This document shows positions 51,031 to 59,087 of a stretch of DNA of 59,696 bases, piece after piece. A program made the position numbers and the translations under genes. The notes beneath the pieces were generated by a model that ran no database searches, had not been told where the DNA came from, and saw only the letters and a program-made list of their open reading frames with translations. Position 1 is the stretch's first letter; each line of letters opens with the position of its first letter. Source of the stretch: a bacterium (GTDB lineage: Bacteria > Patescibacteriota > Minisyncoccia > Minisyncoccales > GWA2-38-27); the NCBI GenBank assembly GCA_029553225.1, contig JAKPCP010000060.1:1-59696 (forward strand), read 5' to 3'.

Positions 51031-51417
51031 TTATTCAGGTAAAGGACATCCAGTTTTCTCAGAAAGCTGAGAAAAAGACAGTTTTCCTCTTAAAACAGAG
51101 CCATCTTGAAAAACCCAATATGGATATGCATCAATCTCTTTTTCTAGACAAATTTGTTTTTGGCCTTTTTTATCTCTTGTTGAACACTCTACATAAGGTA
51201 AAAGTTTTGCTGATTTTTTAAACATTTCTTTTTGCTCATTTGTGTATTTAGACCAAAAAGCGCCATAAAGCACTACTCCTTTTTCTTTTAAGCATAAGAC
51301 AAAAGAATCATATTCGCCATAAGTTCTTGGATTTTTTTGAAAATAAAAATATAAAAAAATACTTAAAATTATTAAAAATATTAAAAAGATTATTAAAAAA
51401 ATAATTCTTTTTTTCAT
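51031..51417 (-). CDS. Thioredoxin-fold membrane protein (VKOR C-terminal type) without CxxC
   Basis: 128 aa. One N-terminal membrane helix (about 5-26) is followed by a domain resembling the thioredoxin-like partner attached to bacterial VKOR: 'FVLCLKEKGVVLYGAFW' then 'NEQKEMF', 'PYVECSTRD', 'AYPYWVFQDGSVLRGKLS'. In active relatives the motif after 'GAFW' is C-x-x-C; here it is S-K-Y-T (56-59). Cys42, Cys78, Cys90 and Cys124 remain. It therefore probably lacks classical disulfide exchange and may act as a structural or chaperone variant. The gene converges on tRNA-Leu. Confidence 0.7.
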   Translation of the reverse strand: MKKRIIFLIIFLIFLIILSIFLYFYFQKNPRTYGEYDSFVLCLKEKGVVLYGAFWSKYTNEQKEMFKKSAKLLPYVECSTRDKKGQKQICLEKEIDAYPYWVFQDGSVLRGKLSFSQLSEKTGCPLPE

Positions 51418-51475
51418 AATATTATTTTTACTTACTAATTTATTTATAATATCAAATTTTTCTAAAAAATAAAAA

Positions 51476-51504
51476 GGGATTGAAATAAATTTTATTTCAA
51501 TCCC
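51476..51504 (-). terminator. 14-bp perfect hairpin terminator
   Basis: GGGATTGAAATAAA / TTTATTTCAATCCC with a one-base loop, nine bases after the stop of the 68-aa gene. On the minus strand it is followed by TTTTTATTTTTTAG. Confidence 0.9.
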
Positions 51505-51512
51505 ATAATAAA

Positions 51513-51719
51513 TTAATTTCTAGATAGGGGCGGATCCGCTCTTTTTACAATCACCACTTTTCGATCACCGTCACATTCGAAAGACCATCCTGCCTTAGCT
51601 AAAAAATTTGCGATTCTTAATATATCATTATCATAAGGAAAAATCCTCTTTCCATTAACTATTTCAAGGATAATTTTTATATCCTCTATGCTTATATCAG
51701 GCATCTTGTTTTTTGACAT
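51513..51719 (-). CDS. Hypothetical protein, 68 aa
   Basis: Not recognised. Starts at ATG 51719 ('MSKNKMPDISIEDI') because AAGGAG lies seven bases upstream; an in-frame ATG at 51740 would overlap the preceding 21-codon gene and lacks such a site. Predicted fold: helix, helix ('ILRIANFLAKAGWSFECDGD'), then a strand 'RKVVIVKRA'. Preceded by a tiny hydrophobic peptide gene and sharing its promoter (51856-51883); strong terminator behind. Highly expressed from its signals; function unknown. Confidence 0.7.
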   Translation of the reverse strand: MSKNKMPDISIEDIKIILEIVNGKRIFPYDNDILRIANFLAKAGWSFECDGDRKVVIVKRADPPLSRN

Positions 51720-51732
51720 AATTATCTCCTTT

Positions 51733-51798
51733 CTACGCAAACAGCGTAAACATTAATATTATCAAAGTTGTATAACTGAAAAAAAATAACCAGAACAT
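51733..51798 (-). CDS. 21-aa hydrophobic micropeptide
   Basis: ATG at 51798, TAG at 51733-51735, preceded by AAAAAGGAGAATAGTT, a strong ribosome binding site almost identical to that of the 74-aa gene. The product, beginning 'MFWLFFFSYTTLIILMF', is one transmembrane span with no charged residue. It is the first gene downstream of the consensus promoter at 51856-51883 and is followed after 13 bases by the 68-aa gene. It could be a small membrane protein, a type I toxin-like peptide or a leader peptide whose translation controls the next gene. Confidence 0.6.
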   Translation of the reverse strand: MFWLFFFSYTTLIILMFTLFA

Positions 51799-51855
51799 AA
51801 CTATTCTCCTTTTTTTAATTTATTTTTAATTTAAAGAACAATTTTTTATAAATTC

Positions 51856-51883
51856 ATTATATCACAATTATAAATTTTGTCAA
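51856..51883 (-). promoter_or_regulatory. Consensus sigma-70 promoter of the micropeptide/68-aa operon
   Basis: Complement: TTGACA (51878-51883), 16-base spacer, TATAAT (51856-51861). Perfect hexamers, divergent from the promoter of the 61-aa gene. Confidence 0.78.
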
Positions 51884-51896
51884 TAGATATTAATAT

Positions 51897-51925
51897 TTGA
51901 CATTTAATTTTTATTATTTTAAAAT
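51897..51925 (+). promoter_or_regulatory. Sigma-70 promoter of the 61-aa gene
   Basis: TTGACA (51897-51902), 17-base spacer, TAAAAT (51920-51925). About 48 bases before the ATG at 51974, leaving a leader that carries AGGAGG. Confidence 0.6.
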
Positions 51926-51973
51926 AAAAATATGAACATTGAAAATTAACTTTTACTAAAAGGAGGAAGAGCA

Positions 51974-52159
51974 ATGATAAAAAATAATAAAACGCATCAT
52001 CACAAACGAACATTAGAACATCTCCTAAAAAGGTTAAAACGTTACCTAAAAAAATTAAAACACCGCCTAAAACGTATAATTTGTTGCTTTTTAGGACATG
52101 AAAAGATTCTACATAATGGCAAACCCGTTTGTAAAAGATGCCGCAGATATTTAGTTTAA
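51974..52159 (+). CDS. Very basic 61-aa peptide with zinc-knuckle C-terminus
   Basis: AGGAGG lies seven bases before the ATG. Residues 1-35 are an amphipathic, His/Lys/Arg-rich helix ('LLKRLKRYLKKLKHRLKR'); the rest has 'CCFLGHEK' and 'VCKRCRRYLV', giving Cys/His pairs that could bind zinc. No acidic residues apart from two Glu. Such a charge suits RNA, DNA or membrane binding. Family not recognised. It is a single-gene unit with a consensus-like promoter and a terminator. Confidence 0.75.
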   Translation: MIKNNKTHHHKRTLEHLLKRLKRYLKKLKHRLKRIICCFLGHEKILHNGKPVCKRCRRYLV

Positions 52160-52167
52160 AATTTTTT

Positions 52168-52200
52168 AGAGAGAATTATATAATTCTCTCTCTTTTTTTT
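52168..52200 (+). terminator. Terminator of the 61-aa gene
   Basis: AGAGAGAATTA / TAATTCTCTCT (52168-52191), 11-bp perfect stem with a 2-base loop, followed by a C and eight T. It overlaps the last codons of the convergent PAP2 gene (stop at 52176). Confidence 0.93.
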
Positions 52201-52703
52201 ATTATTTTTTTAAATAAAGATTCTATAATAAAACCGCTTAAAATTCCAATAATCGCTCCTACTAAAATATCAGATAAAAAATGCACTCCTGTAAAAACTC
52301 TTGCCAAAGAAATTAAAAAACTTGATAAAAAAAATAATAAACCTGCTTTTTTATTATATAAAAAAACTATCGCAGAGATAGCAAAATAAAAAGCAGCATG
52401 TCCTGAAGGAAAAGAACCAGTATCTTTATGAAAAATAAGTAAATTTACACTATTATTAATAAAAGGTCTTGGGCGATACCAAAAAAATCTTATTATTTCA
52501 ACAATAACAAACCTGCTTAAAAAAGCAGATATTAATGATAAAAGAACCATTTTAAAATATTTCCTAAAATCTATTATTAGAAAAAATATTAAAATTAAAA
52601 TTAAAATTGTTCCTAAATGCTCAGCGCAAAAAATTCCAAATGTATCTAAAGATAAAGATTTTCCGGTAAATTGGTTTATTGTTTTAAAAAGATATAAATC
52701 CAT
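52176..52703 (-). CDS. PAP2-family membrane phosphatase (undecaprenyl-diphosphatase-like)
   Basis: 175 aa, about five membrane helices. The three phosphatase motifs are present: 'FWYRPRPF' (near 73), 'FPSGHAA' (near 92) and 'ARVFTGVHFLSDI' (near 133). Likely recycles polyprenyl pyrophosphate for cell-wall synthesis or dephosphorylates phospholipids. The last codons lie in the terminator hairpin of the opposite gene. Its ATG is the last base group before the folD stop (overlap of one base), suggesting co-transcription with folD. Confidence 0.88.
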   Translation of the reverse strand: MDLYLFKTINQFTGKSLSLDTFGIFCAEHLGTILILILIFFLIIDFRKYFKMVLLSLISAFLSRFVIVEIIRFFWYRPRPFINNSVNLLIFHKDTGSFPSGHAAFYFAISAIVFLYNKKAGLLFFLSSFLISLARVFTGVHFLSDILVGAIIGILSGFIIESLFKKIIKKRERII

Positions 52704-53533
52704 TATTTTTTATTTAGTTCTATTAAATTTTCAATTAAACAAGCTACGGTTAAAGGACCTACTCCATGAGGAGTTGGAGTGATAAATTTAACTTTTTTTG
52801 AAACGCTTTTTATATCGGCATCTCCAATTATTTTCTTATTTTTAAAAGAAGTGCCAATATCAATTATAGTTACCTCATTTTTAATCATATAACCTTTAAT
52901 TAACGCTGCTTTTCCAACACCAGAAATTATAATATCCGCATTTTTGGTAAAATAAGAAATGCTTTTAGTAAATTCATTAATCACTGAAATTGTTGCTTTT
53001 TTTTGAAGCAACCAAATAGATAGAGGAAAACCAACTAATTTTCCAGACCCAATAATTAAAATTTTCTTTCCCTTAAGAGTTATTTTATACTTTTTAAAAA
53101 GATAAAAAACCGCATTAACCGTTGGTGGCAAAATTTTTAAACTTCCGGTATAAAATTTTCCTAAATTTGTTTCTGATAAAACATCGACATCTTTAAGAGG
53201 AGGAATAATATTTAAAAGTTCCTGTTCTTTATCTTTAAATTTTTTAGGAAGAGGCAATTGAATTATTATTCCTGAATTTAAATTATTTTTACAGATTTTT
53301 TCAATTTCATTTTTTAATTTATTAAAACTAATATTTTCGCTAAATTTAATTAATTCAAAATTTATTCCAACCTTCTGACAAGCTTTTTCTTTTTGGCGAA
53401 TAAATATTTCTGAAGCAGAATTTTTACCAACTAAAATAGCAACTAATTTTAAAGATAAATTATTTTTTCTTACTTCTTTTTTTAAATTTTCTAAAATTTT
53501 ATCTGCTATTTTTTTTCCTTCTAATAAAATCAT
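52703..53533 (-). CDS. folD: Methylenetetrahydrofolate dehydrogenase/cyclohydrolase
   Basis: 276 aa. Converts 5,10-methylene-THF to 10-formyl-THF. Landmarks: 'LVAILVGKNSASEIFIRQKE' near 32-51 with the catalytic Lys region, 'GIIIQLPLPKKF' near 94, 'PPTVNAVFYLF', 'ILIIGSGKLVGFPLSIWLL' (nucleotide-binding, near 157) and 'TPTPHGVGPLTVA' near the end. Overlaps glyA by four bases (ATGA); the pair supplies one-carbon units. Confidence 0.95.
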   Translation of the reverse strand: MILLEGKKIADKILENLKKEVRKNNLSLKLVAILVGKNSASEIFIRQKEKACQKVGINFELIKFSENISFNKLKNEIEKICKNNLNSGIIIQLPLPKKFKDKEQELLNIIPPLKDVDVLSETNLGKFYTGSLKILPPTVNAVFYLFKKYKITLKGKKILIIGSGKLVGFPLSIWLLQKKATISVINEFTKSISYFTKNADIIISGVGKAALIKGYMIKNEVTIIDIGTSFKNKKIIGDADIKSVSKKVKFITPTPHGVGPLTVACLIENLIELNKK

Positions 53534-54771
53534 GGTAATGGAAATTTTTTACAAAAATTTTTAATTTCTTTTCTAATTTTTTTTACTGATTTTTTATTAG
53601 AAATTACTTCATTAACCCAAAAAGCGATTTTTTTCATTTCTTTTTCTTTCATTTTTCTAGTGGTCAAAGCTGGAGTGCCTAATCTTATTCCAGAAGGATT
53701 AAAAGGAGGGTTAGGATCATAAGGAATTTCATTTTTATTAACTATTATTCCTGCTTCTTCTAATAAATTTTGAGCATCCTTTCCGGAAATATTTTTATTT
53801 CGCAAATCAATTAAAATTAAATGATTATCAGTGCCACCAGTTAATAAATTAAAATTATATTTTTTAAGTTCAGACGCTAAAATTTTACAATTTTTTACTA
53901 TTTGTTTAGCATAACTTTTAAAAGAAGGATTTAATGCTTCTTTTAAACAAACAGCAATTGCCGCAATATTGTTCATATGAGGGCCTCCCTGAAGACCCGG
54001 AAAAACAGATTTATCTATTTTTTGAGGTAAATCTTTGTCTTTTTTAATTCCTTTCTCAGTTACCATTATCATTGCTCCTCTTGGACCTCTTAATGTTTTA
54101 TGAGTAGTAGTTGTTATAATATCAACAAAAGGAACTGGTGAAGGATGAACATTGGAAACAACTAAACCTGCAATATGAGAAATATCAGCCACTAAATAAG
54201 CATTTATTTTTTTAGCAATATAACTAAATTTTTCCCAATCAAAAATTCGAGGATAAGCAGTTGCTCCAACAAAAATAAGTCTTGGCTTCTCTTTTAAAGC
54301 TAATTTTTCAACTTCTTTGTAATCGATTAATTTTGTTTTTTCATCAACTTTATATTGAATAGAATTAAAAATTTTTCCAGAAAAATTTACCTTCCACCCA
54401 TGAGTTAAATGCCCGCCATAAGGTAAACCCATTCCCATTATTTTTTCATAAGGCCTTAAAAGAGCAAAATAAACTGCTTGGTTTGCAGAAGACCCAGAAT
54501 AGGGCTGAACATTAACATAAGGAACTTTAAATAATTTCTTTGCTCTTTCTCTGCATAAATTCTCAATTTCATCGTAATATTTCAATCCAGCATAATATCT
54601 TTTTTGAGGATAACCTTCTGCATATTTGTCTGTTAAAACCGAACCTAAAGCTTCTCTTACTGCTTGAGAACTATAATTTTCAGAAGGAATCATATTTAAA
54701 GTTGTTTTTTGCCTTTCTTCTTCCTTTTTTAAAAGATTAAAAATCTTTGGATCTGTTTTTTTTAAAAACAT
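53530..54771 (-). CDS. glyA: Serine hydroxymethyltransferase
   Basis: 413 aa. Produces glycine and methylene-THF from serine, the substrate of FolD encoded next. 'NMIPSENYSSQAVREALGS' at the start, 'GSSANQAVYFALL', and the PLP-Lys in 'TTTTHKTLRGPRGAM' near 225. 'YAEGYPQKRYYAG' is also conserved. TGA overlaps the folD ATG. No Shine-Dalgarno. Confidence 0.96.
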   Translation of the reverse strand: MFLKKTDPKIFNLLKKEEERQKTTLNMIPSENYSSQAVREALGSVLTDKYAEGYPQKRYYAGLKYYDEIENLCRERAKKLFKVPYVNVQPYSGSSANQAVYFALLRPYEKIMGMGLPYGGHLTHGWKVNFSGKIFNSIQYKVDEKTKLIDYKEVEKLALKEKPRLIFVGATAYPRIFDWEKFSYIAKKINAYLVADISHIAGLVVSNVHPSPVPFVDIITTTTHKTLRGPRGAMIMVTEKGIKKDKDLPQKIDKSVFPGLQGGPHMNNIAAIAVCLKEALNPSFKSYAKQIVKNCKILASELKKYNFNLLTGGTDNHLILIDLRNKNISGKDAQNLLEEAGIIVNKNEIPYDPNPPFNPSGIRLGTPALTTRKMKEKEMKKIAFWVNEVISNKKSVKKIRKEIKNFCKKFPLP

Positions 54772-54780
54772 AAAATTTAA

Positions 54781-55377
54781 TTATCTTTTTTTAATTATTA
54801 TTTTTTCTTTTGTTAAGTCAATAATTTGAGAAGGCCTGCTTTTTGAAAGATTACCACTATCTATAACAATATCAGGCTTTATTTTTTGTTTTTCAAATTG
54901 TTTTAAAACTTTTTTTATTTCAGTTGAAGCAGGTTTTTGAGAGATATTAGCAGAAGTTGCAGTTAAAGGTTTTCTTGTTTTATCAAGCAATAAATTTATT
55001 AACTTATTATCTATTATTCTAATTCCAATTGTTTTTTCTTTTCCAAATAAAATTTTTAGCAAATTACTTTTTTTTCTTTTCAAAATAAAAGTGTTTTTTT
55101 TATTTAAATTATTTTTAATAAATTCTTCTTGTTCTTTATTTATAAAAGCATATTTTTTTGCCATTCTTAAATCTTTTACAAATACAGATATTGCTTTTTC
55201 TTTCCTTCTTTTCTTTATTTTAAAAATTTTCTTAACTGATTTTTCATTTGTTGCGTCACAGATTAAACCATAAACTGTATCCGTAGGGCAAATTAAAACT
55301 TTCCCCTCTTTTATCGCTTTAGCTAATTTTTCTATTAGTTTTTCAAAATTATCTTCATTAAGTTTTAAAATTTCCAT
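54781..55377 (-). CDS. tsaC: Threonylcarbamoyl-AMP synthase (Sua5/YrdC)
   Basis: 198 aa. Makes the activated intermediate for the t6A37 tRNA modification. 'VLICPTDTVYGLICDATN' near 28-45 and 'KIFKIKKRRKEKAISVFV' near 50-67 form the RNA/ATP pocket; 'PLTATSANISQKPA' near 137 is the family loop. Follows the nucleotidyltransferase gene by 4 bp. Confidence 0.93.
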   Translation of the reverse strand: MEILKLNEDNFEKLIEKLAKAIKEGKVLICPTDTVYGLICDATNEKSVKKIFKIKKRRKEKAISVFVKDLRMAKKYAFINKEQEEFIKNNLNKKNTFILKRKKSNLLKILFGKEKTIGIRIIDNKLINLLLDKTRKPLTATSANISQKPASTEIKKVLKQFEKQKIKPDIVIDSGNLSKSRPSQIIDLTKEKIIIKKR

Positions 55378-55381
55378 TATT

Positions 55382-56101
55382 TTATTTTTTTTCTTTAATA
55401 AATTTAGAAAACATTAAAATATCAGAAGGATTACCAAAATCTAACCAATAATCTTGAAGTACTTTTATTTTCACTTTTTTTTCTTTTGCTAATAAGGTTA
55501 TCACATCTGTAATTTCATATTCGCCTCTTGAAGATTTTTTAATTTCTGAAAGTTTATCAAAAACTTCGGGAGTAAATTTATACAAACCAGCATTAATTAA
55601 ATCCCCTACTTTCTCTTTTGGTTTTTCAACAATTTCTTTTAAAAATCCATTCTTATTAATTAAAACTCCGTATTTCTCCGGATGAGAATGTCTTATTGCG
55701 GCAATATAATTATATTTTTTATCATTTCTCATTTCTTTTAAGTCTCTTACTGAATAAAAATTATCACCGCAAACAAATAAAAATTGCTCATTTTTTAAAA
55801 TATCTCTTACACACATTAAAGGACACGCTGTTCCATATATTTTTTCTTTTGGGCCTAAAATTTCAAATTGATTTACTATATTCACCTTGTAATTAAATTC
55901 TTTTATAAATTCTCTCATTTTTTCTTCTTTATAACCAACAACTAAAATTATCTCATCAAAACCAGCTTCTATAAGATTATCTAATAAATAAGAAAGAAAT
56001 GGTTTTTTTCCAACTTTTATTAAATGTTTACTTTTGTTTTTTGTTATGTGAAGCATTCTCGTTCCCTGGCCTGCTGCTGCAATAACAACTTTTTTAATCA
56101 T
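55382..56101 (-). CDS. Sugar-phosphate nucleotidyltransferase
   Basis: 239 aa. The N-terminus 'VVIAAAGQGTRMLHIT' is the G-x-G-T-R nucleotide-binding motif of RmlA/GlmU-type enzymes, followed by 'KSKHLIKVGKKPFLSYLL' and 'FLFVCGDNFY' with the catalytic Asp. It would activate a sugar-1-phosphate with an NTP; which sugar is unclear (UTP-glucose, GTP-mannose or dTTP-glucose class). Lacks the left-handed beta-helix acetyltransferase domain of GlmU. Confidence 0.88.
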   Translation of the reverse strand: MIKKVVIAAAGQGTRMLHITKNKSKHLIKVGKKPFLSYLLDNLIEAGFDEIILVVGYKEEKMREFIKEFNYKVNIVNQFEILGPKEKIYGTACPLMCVRDILKNEQFLFVCGDNFYSVRDLKEMRNDKKYNYIAAIRHSHPEKYGVLINKNGFLKEIVEKPKEKVGDLINAGLYKFTPEVFDKLSEIKKSSRGEYEITDVITLLAKEKKVKIKVLQDYWLDFGNPSDILMFSKFIKEKK

Positions 56102-56172
56102 ATTTTAAAATTTTATTTATAAAAATATTTAAAAATTTCTTTCTATAAATTAAAATAAAATATTGTTTTAGA

Positions 56173-58584
56173 TTAAACTACAAAATTTATTAATTTATTA
56201 GGCACAAAAATTATTTTTTTGATATCTTTATTATCAATCCATTTCTTAATTTTATCTTGTGATAAAGCAATTTTTTTTGCTTCTTCTTCCGAGATATTAT
56301 ACTCTACTTCTATTTTATCACGAACTTTTCCATTTACTTGAATAATAAAAGTAGTTTTTTCTTCTTTAATATATAAAGAATTATATTTTGGCCATTTGTA
56401 AAAGAAAATACTTTTTTTATTTCCTAATTTTTGCCAAAGCTCTTCTGATAAATGAGGAGCAAAAGGAGATAAAAGAATTAAAAAAGCAGAAAAATGTTTT
56501 ATATCTATTTCTTTTTCTTTTTCCATTTTATTTAAAAGCACCATTAAACTTGATATAGCTGTATTAAATCGAAAATTCTCTATATCTTCTTCAACTTTTT
56601 TAATTGTTAAATGAAGTAATTTTTCTAATTCTTTATTTTTTGTTTTTACTTTTTTAACTTTATCTGAAGCATTATAAACTCTTTCCAAAAACCTCCTTAC
56701 TCCTTTTATTCCTTTTGTTTGCCAAGTAACTGGCTGATCAAAAGGACCCATAAACATATGATAAACACGAAAAGAATCTGCTCCGTATTTTTTTATAACT
56801 TCATCCGGATTAACAACATTTCCTAATGATTTTGACATTTTTCTTCCATCCGAAGCTAAAATAAGCCCTTGGTTTCTTAATTTTAAAAACGGCTCTTTAA
56901 AATCTACAATTCCCTCATCATATAAAACTTTAATCCAAAATCTTGAATATAATAAATGAAGTACAGCATGCTCAACGCCTCCAACATAAAGATCAACAGG
57001 CAAAAAATATTTGCCTTTTCTATAATCAAAAATTTTTTTATTATTTTTAGGGTCAACATACCTCAAAAAATACCAGCAAGAACCTGCCCATTGAGGCATA
57101 GTATTTGTTTCTCTTTTTGCTGGTCCTTTACATTTTGGACATTTTGTATTTACCCACTTTTCAATTGTTGCTAGAGGAGATTCACCAGTACCTGAAGGCT
57201 GATATTTTTTTATTTTAGGTAATTTTAAAGGTAAATCTTTTTCAGATAATGGAACAATTCCACATTTATTACAATGAACAATAGGAATCGGCTCACCCCA
57301 ATATCTTTGTCGTGAAAAAATCCAATCTCTTAATTTATAATTTACTGTTTTTTTTGCCAAGTTCTTTTTTAACAACCATTCTCCTATTTTTTCTCTTGCT
57401 ACAAAAGATTTCATTCCATTAAAAATTCCTGAATTAATTAAAACTCCTTCTCCTTCATAAGCTTCTTTAATATCTGATTCTTTTTCTGGTTTTATTACTT
57501 TAATAAATTCTAAATCAAATTTTTTAGCAAAATCAAAATCTCTTTGATCATGATACGGCACTGCCATAACAGCGCCTGTTCCATAATAGCTTAATACATA
57601 GTCAGCAATAAAAATATCTATTTCTTTATTATTTGCTGGATTTATTGCTTTTATTCCCTCTAATTTTATTCCTCTTTTTTCTTTTACTTCGCTTATTCTT
57701 TCTCTTTCTGTTTTATTTATTGCTTCTTCAATATATTTTTTAACTAAATTATAATTTAAAATTTTATCTTTTAAATTATTAATTAAAGGATGTTCTGGAG
57801 ATAAAACTAAATAAGTGCATCCAAAAATAGTATCTAATCGTGTTGTAAAAACTTCAATATCTAAATTAGAATTTAAAACTTTAAATTTTATTTGCCACCC
57901 TTCTGATTTTCCTATCCAATTCTTCTGCATTGTTATTATTTTTTCAGGCCAATCAAGCCCATCTAAATCTTTTAAAAGGCGATCTGCATAAGCAGTAATT
58001 TTCAAAACCCATTGCCTTAAATTCTTTTTTACTACCTTTGTTCCGCATCTTTCACATTTGTCATCAATTACTTCTTCATTTGCTAATCCAGTTTTACACG
58101 AAGGGCAAAAATTTATAGGTAAAATCGCTTCATAAGCTAATCCTCTTTTAAACAAAAGTAAAAAAATCCATTGCGTCCATTTATAATAAGAAGGATCTGT
58201 AGTATTAATTTCTCTCGACCAATCATAAGAAAGGCCAATTGATTTTATTTGTTCTTTAAATCTTTTTATATTTTTTTTAGTTGAAATAGAAGGATGAACT
58301 CCGTTTTTTATGGCATAATTTTCTGCTGGTAATCCAAAAGCATCCCAACCCATCGGATGTAAAACATTATATCCTGAAAGACGTTTATAGTGAGATATAA
58401 TATCAGTAGCGACATAACCATGAGGATGCCCAACATGCAATCCCTCTCCAGAGGGATAAGGAAACATATCTAAACAATAAAACTTTTTCTTTTTAGAAAA
58501 ATCTTTTGCTTTAAAAATTTGATTTTTTTCCCAATAATTCTGCCATTTTTTCTCAATTTTTAAAGGATTATATTTATTTATCAT
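56173..58584 (-). CDS. leuS: Leucyl-tRNA synthetase
   Basis: 803 aa, class I. HIGH region 'HVGHPHGYVATDIISHYKR' near 48-66, zinc/CP1 cysteines 'CPSCKTG', 'CERCGTKV', 'CNKCGIV' and 'CPKCKGP', editing domain in between ('TTRLDTIFGCTYLVLSPEHP', 'GTGAVMAVPYHDQRDFDF'), and KMSKS as 'GRKMSKSLGNVVNP' near 585. Length and domains are normal for bacterial LeuRS. Transcribed as a single minus-strand gene, no Shine-Dalgarno. Confidence 0.97.
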   Translation of the reverse strand: MINKYNPLKIEKKWQNYWEKNQIFKAKDFSKKKKFYCLDMFPYPSGEGLHVGHPHGYVATDIISHYKRLSGYNVLHPMGWDAFGLPAENYAIKNGVHPSISTKKNIKRFKEQIKSIGLSYDWSREINTTDPSYYKWTQWIFLLLFKRGLAYEAILPINFCPSCKTGLANEEVIDDKCERCGTKVVKKNLRQWVLKITAYADRLLKDLDGLDWPEKIITMQKNWIGKSEGWQIKFKVLNSNLDIEVFTTRLDTIFGCTYLVLSPEHPLINNLKDKILNYNLVKKYIEEAINKTERERISEVKEKRGIKLEGIKAINPANNKEIDIFIADYVLSYYGTGAVMAVPYHDQRDFDFAKKFDLEFIKVIKPEKESDIKEAYEGEGVLINSGIFNGMKSFVAREKIGEWLLKKNLAKKTVNYKLRDWIFSRQRYWGEPIPIVHCNKCGIVPLSEKDLPLKLPKIKKYQPSGTGESPLATIEKWVNTKCPKCKGPAKRETNTMPQWAGSCWYFLRYVDPKNNKKIFDYRKGKYFLPVDLYVGGVEHAVLHLLYSRFWIKVLYDEGIVDFKEPFLKLRNQGLILASDGRKMSKSLGNVVNPDEVIKKYGADSFRVYHMFMGPFDQPVTWQTKGIKGVRRFLERVYNASDKVKKVKTKNKELEKLLHLTIKKVEEDIENFRFNTAISSLMVLLNKMEKEKEIDIKHFSAFLILLSPFAPHLSEELWQKLGNKKSIFFYKWPKYNSLYIKEEKTTFIIQVNGKVRDKIEVEYNISEEEAKKIALSQDKIKKWIDNKDIKKIIFVPNKLINFVV

Positions 58585-58654
58585 TTTATTAAAAATATTT
58601 TAATCTTTAATAATATCAAATGATTTTATTTTTTTCAATTTTTAGAAAATAAAA

Positions 58655-58679
58655 AAGGCTAAGTATAATACTTAGCCTT
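58655..58679 (-). terminator. 12-bp perfect hairpin terminator
   Basis: AAGGCTAAGTAT / ATACTTAGCCTT with a one-base loop; on the minus strand followed by TTTTTATTTTC. Ends the 79-aa gene. Confidence 0.9.
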
Positions 58680-58691
58680 AAAAATTTTGTT

Positions 58692-58931
58692 CTAAGGTTT
58701 TTGTTTCTTAAATTTCAAAAAAAGCTTTCTTGCTTTTTTGTAATCAGTTCCGCCAAAAACAGTAGAAAAAACACCAATTCTTCCAAAACCGACATGTGAA
58801 TAAAATTTCATTCTTTTTTTCATTTTCTCGATCGCCTCAGAAAGAGTTCCCTTGCTAATTCCTAAAGGAACTTTATGATCATTTAAAGAAATTGAATAAA
58901 AAACAATTTGATACTGACCTTTTTTTCTCAT
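58692..58931 (-). CDS. Hypothetical basic protein, 79 aa
   Basis: Starts at ATG 58931: GGAGG lies nine bases upstream, inside a longer frame beginning at 58952. Not recognised. Contains strand 'YQIVFYSISL', a helix ('TLSEAIEKMKKRMKF'), a Gly-rich turn 'VGFGRIGVFSTVFGG' and a Lys-rich end. Its own promoter (58987-59014) and terminator make it a single-gene, strongly expressed unit. Confidence 0.72.
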   Translation of the reverse strand: MRKKGQYQIVFYSISLNDHKVPLGISKGTLSEAIEKMKKRMKFYSHVGFGRIGVFSTVFGGTDYKKARKLFLKFKKQKP

Positions 58932-58986
58932 ATAAAAATTCCTCCAAAACATTAAAGTTTAAAATAATTTTAAAGAAACTAATTTA

Positions 58987-59014
58987 GTTATAACATTATA
59001 TTAAAATTTGTCAA
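58987..59014 (-). promoter_or_regulatory. Sigma-70 promoter of the 79-aa gene
   Basis: Complement: TTGACA (59009-59014), 16-base spacer, TATAAC (58987-58992). It starts 10 bases after the terminator of the neighbouring gene. Confidence 0.7.
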
Positions 59015-59024
59015 ACAATAAAAA

Positions 59025-59050
59025 CTCCAGCGGATAAAAATCCGCTGGAG
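59025..59050 (-). terminator. Terminator of the cut-off 3' gene
   Basis: CTCCAGCGGAT-AAAA-ATCCGCTGGAG (11-bp stem). On the minus strand followed by TTTTTATTGTTT. It ends the gene at 59088 onward; flanking A/T runs on both sides could make it bidirectional. Confidence 0.92.
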
Positions 59051-59087
59051 AAAAATTTTTGTTCTAAAATGTTACTTTGAATCAATT

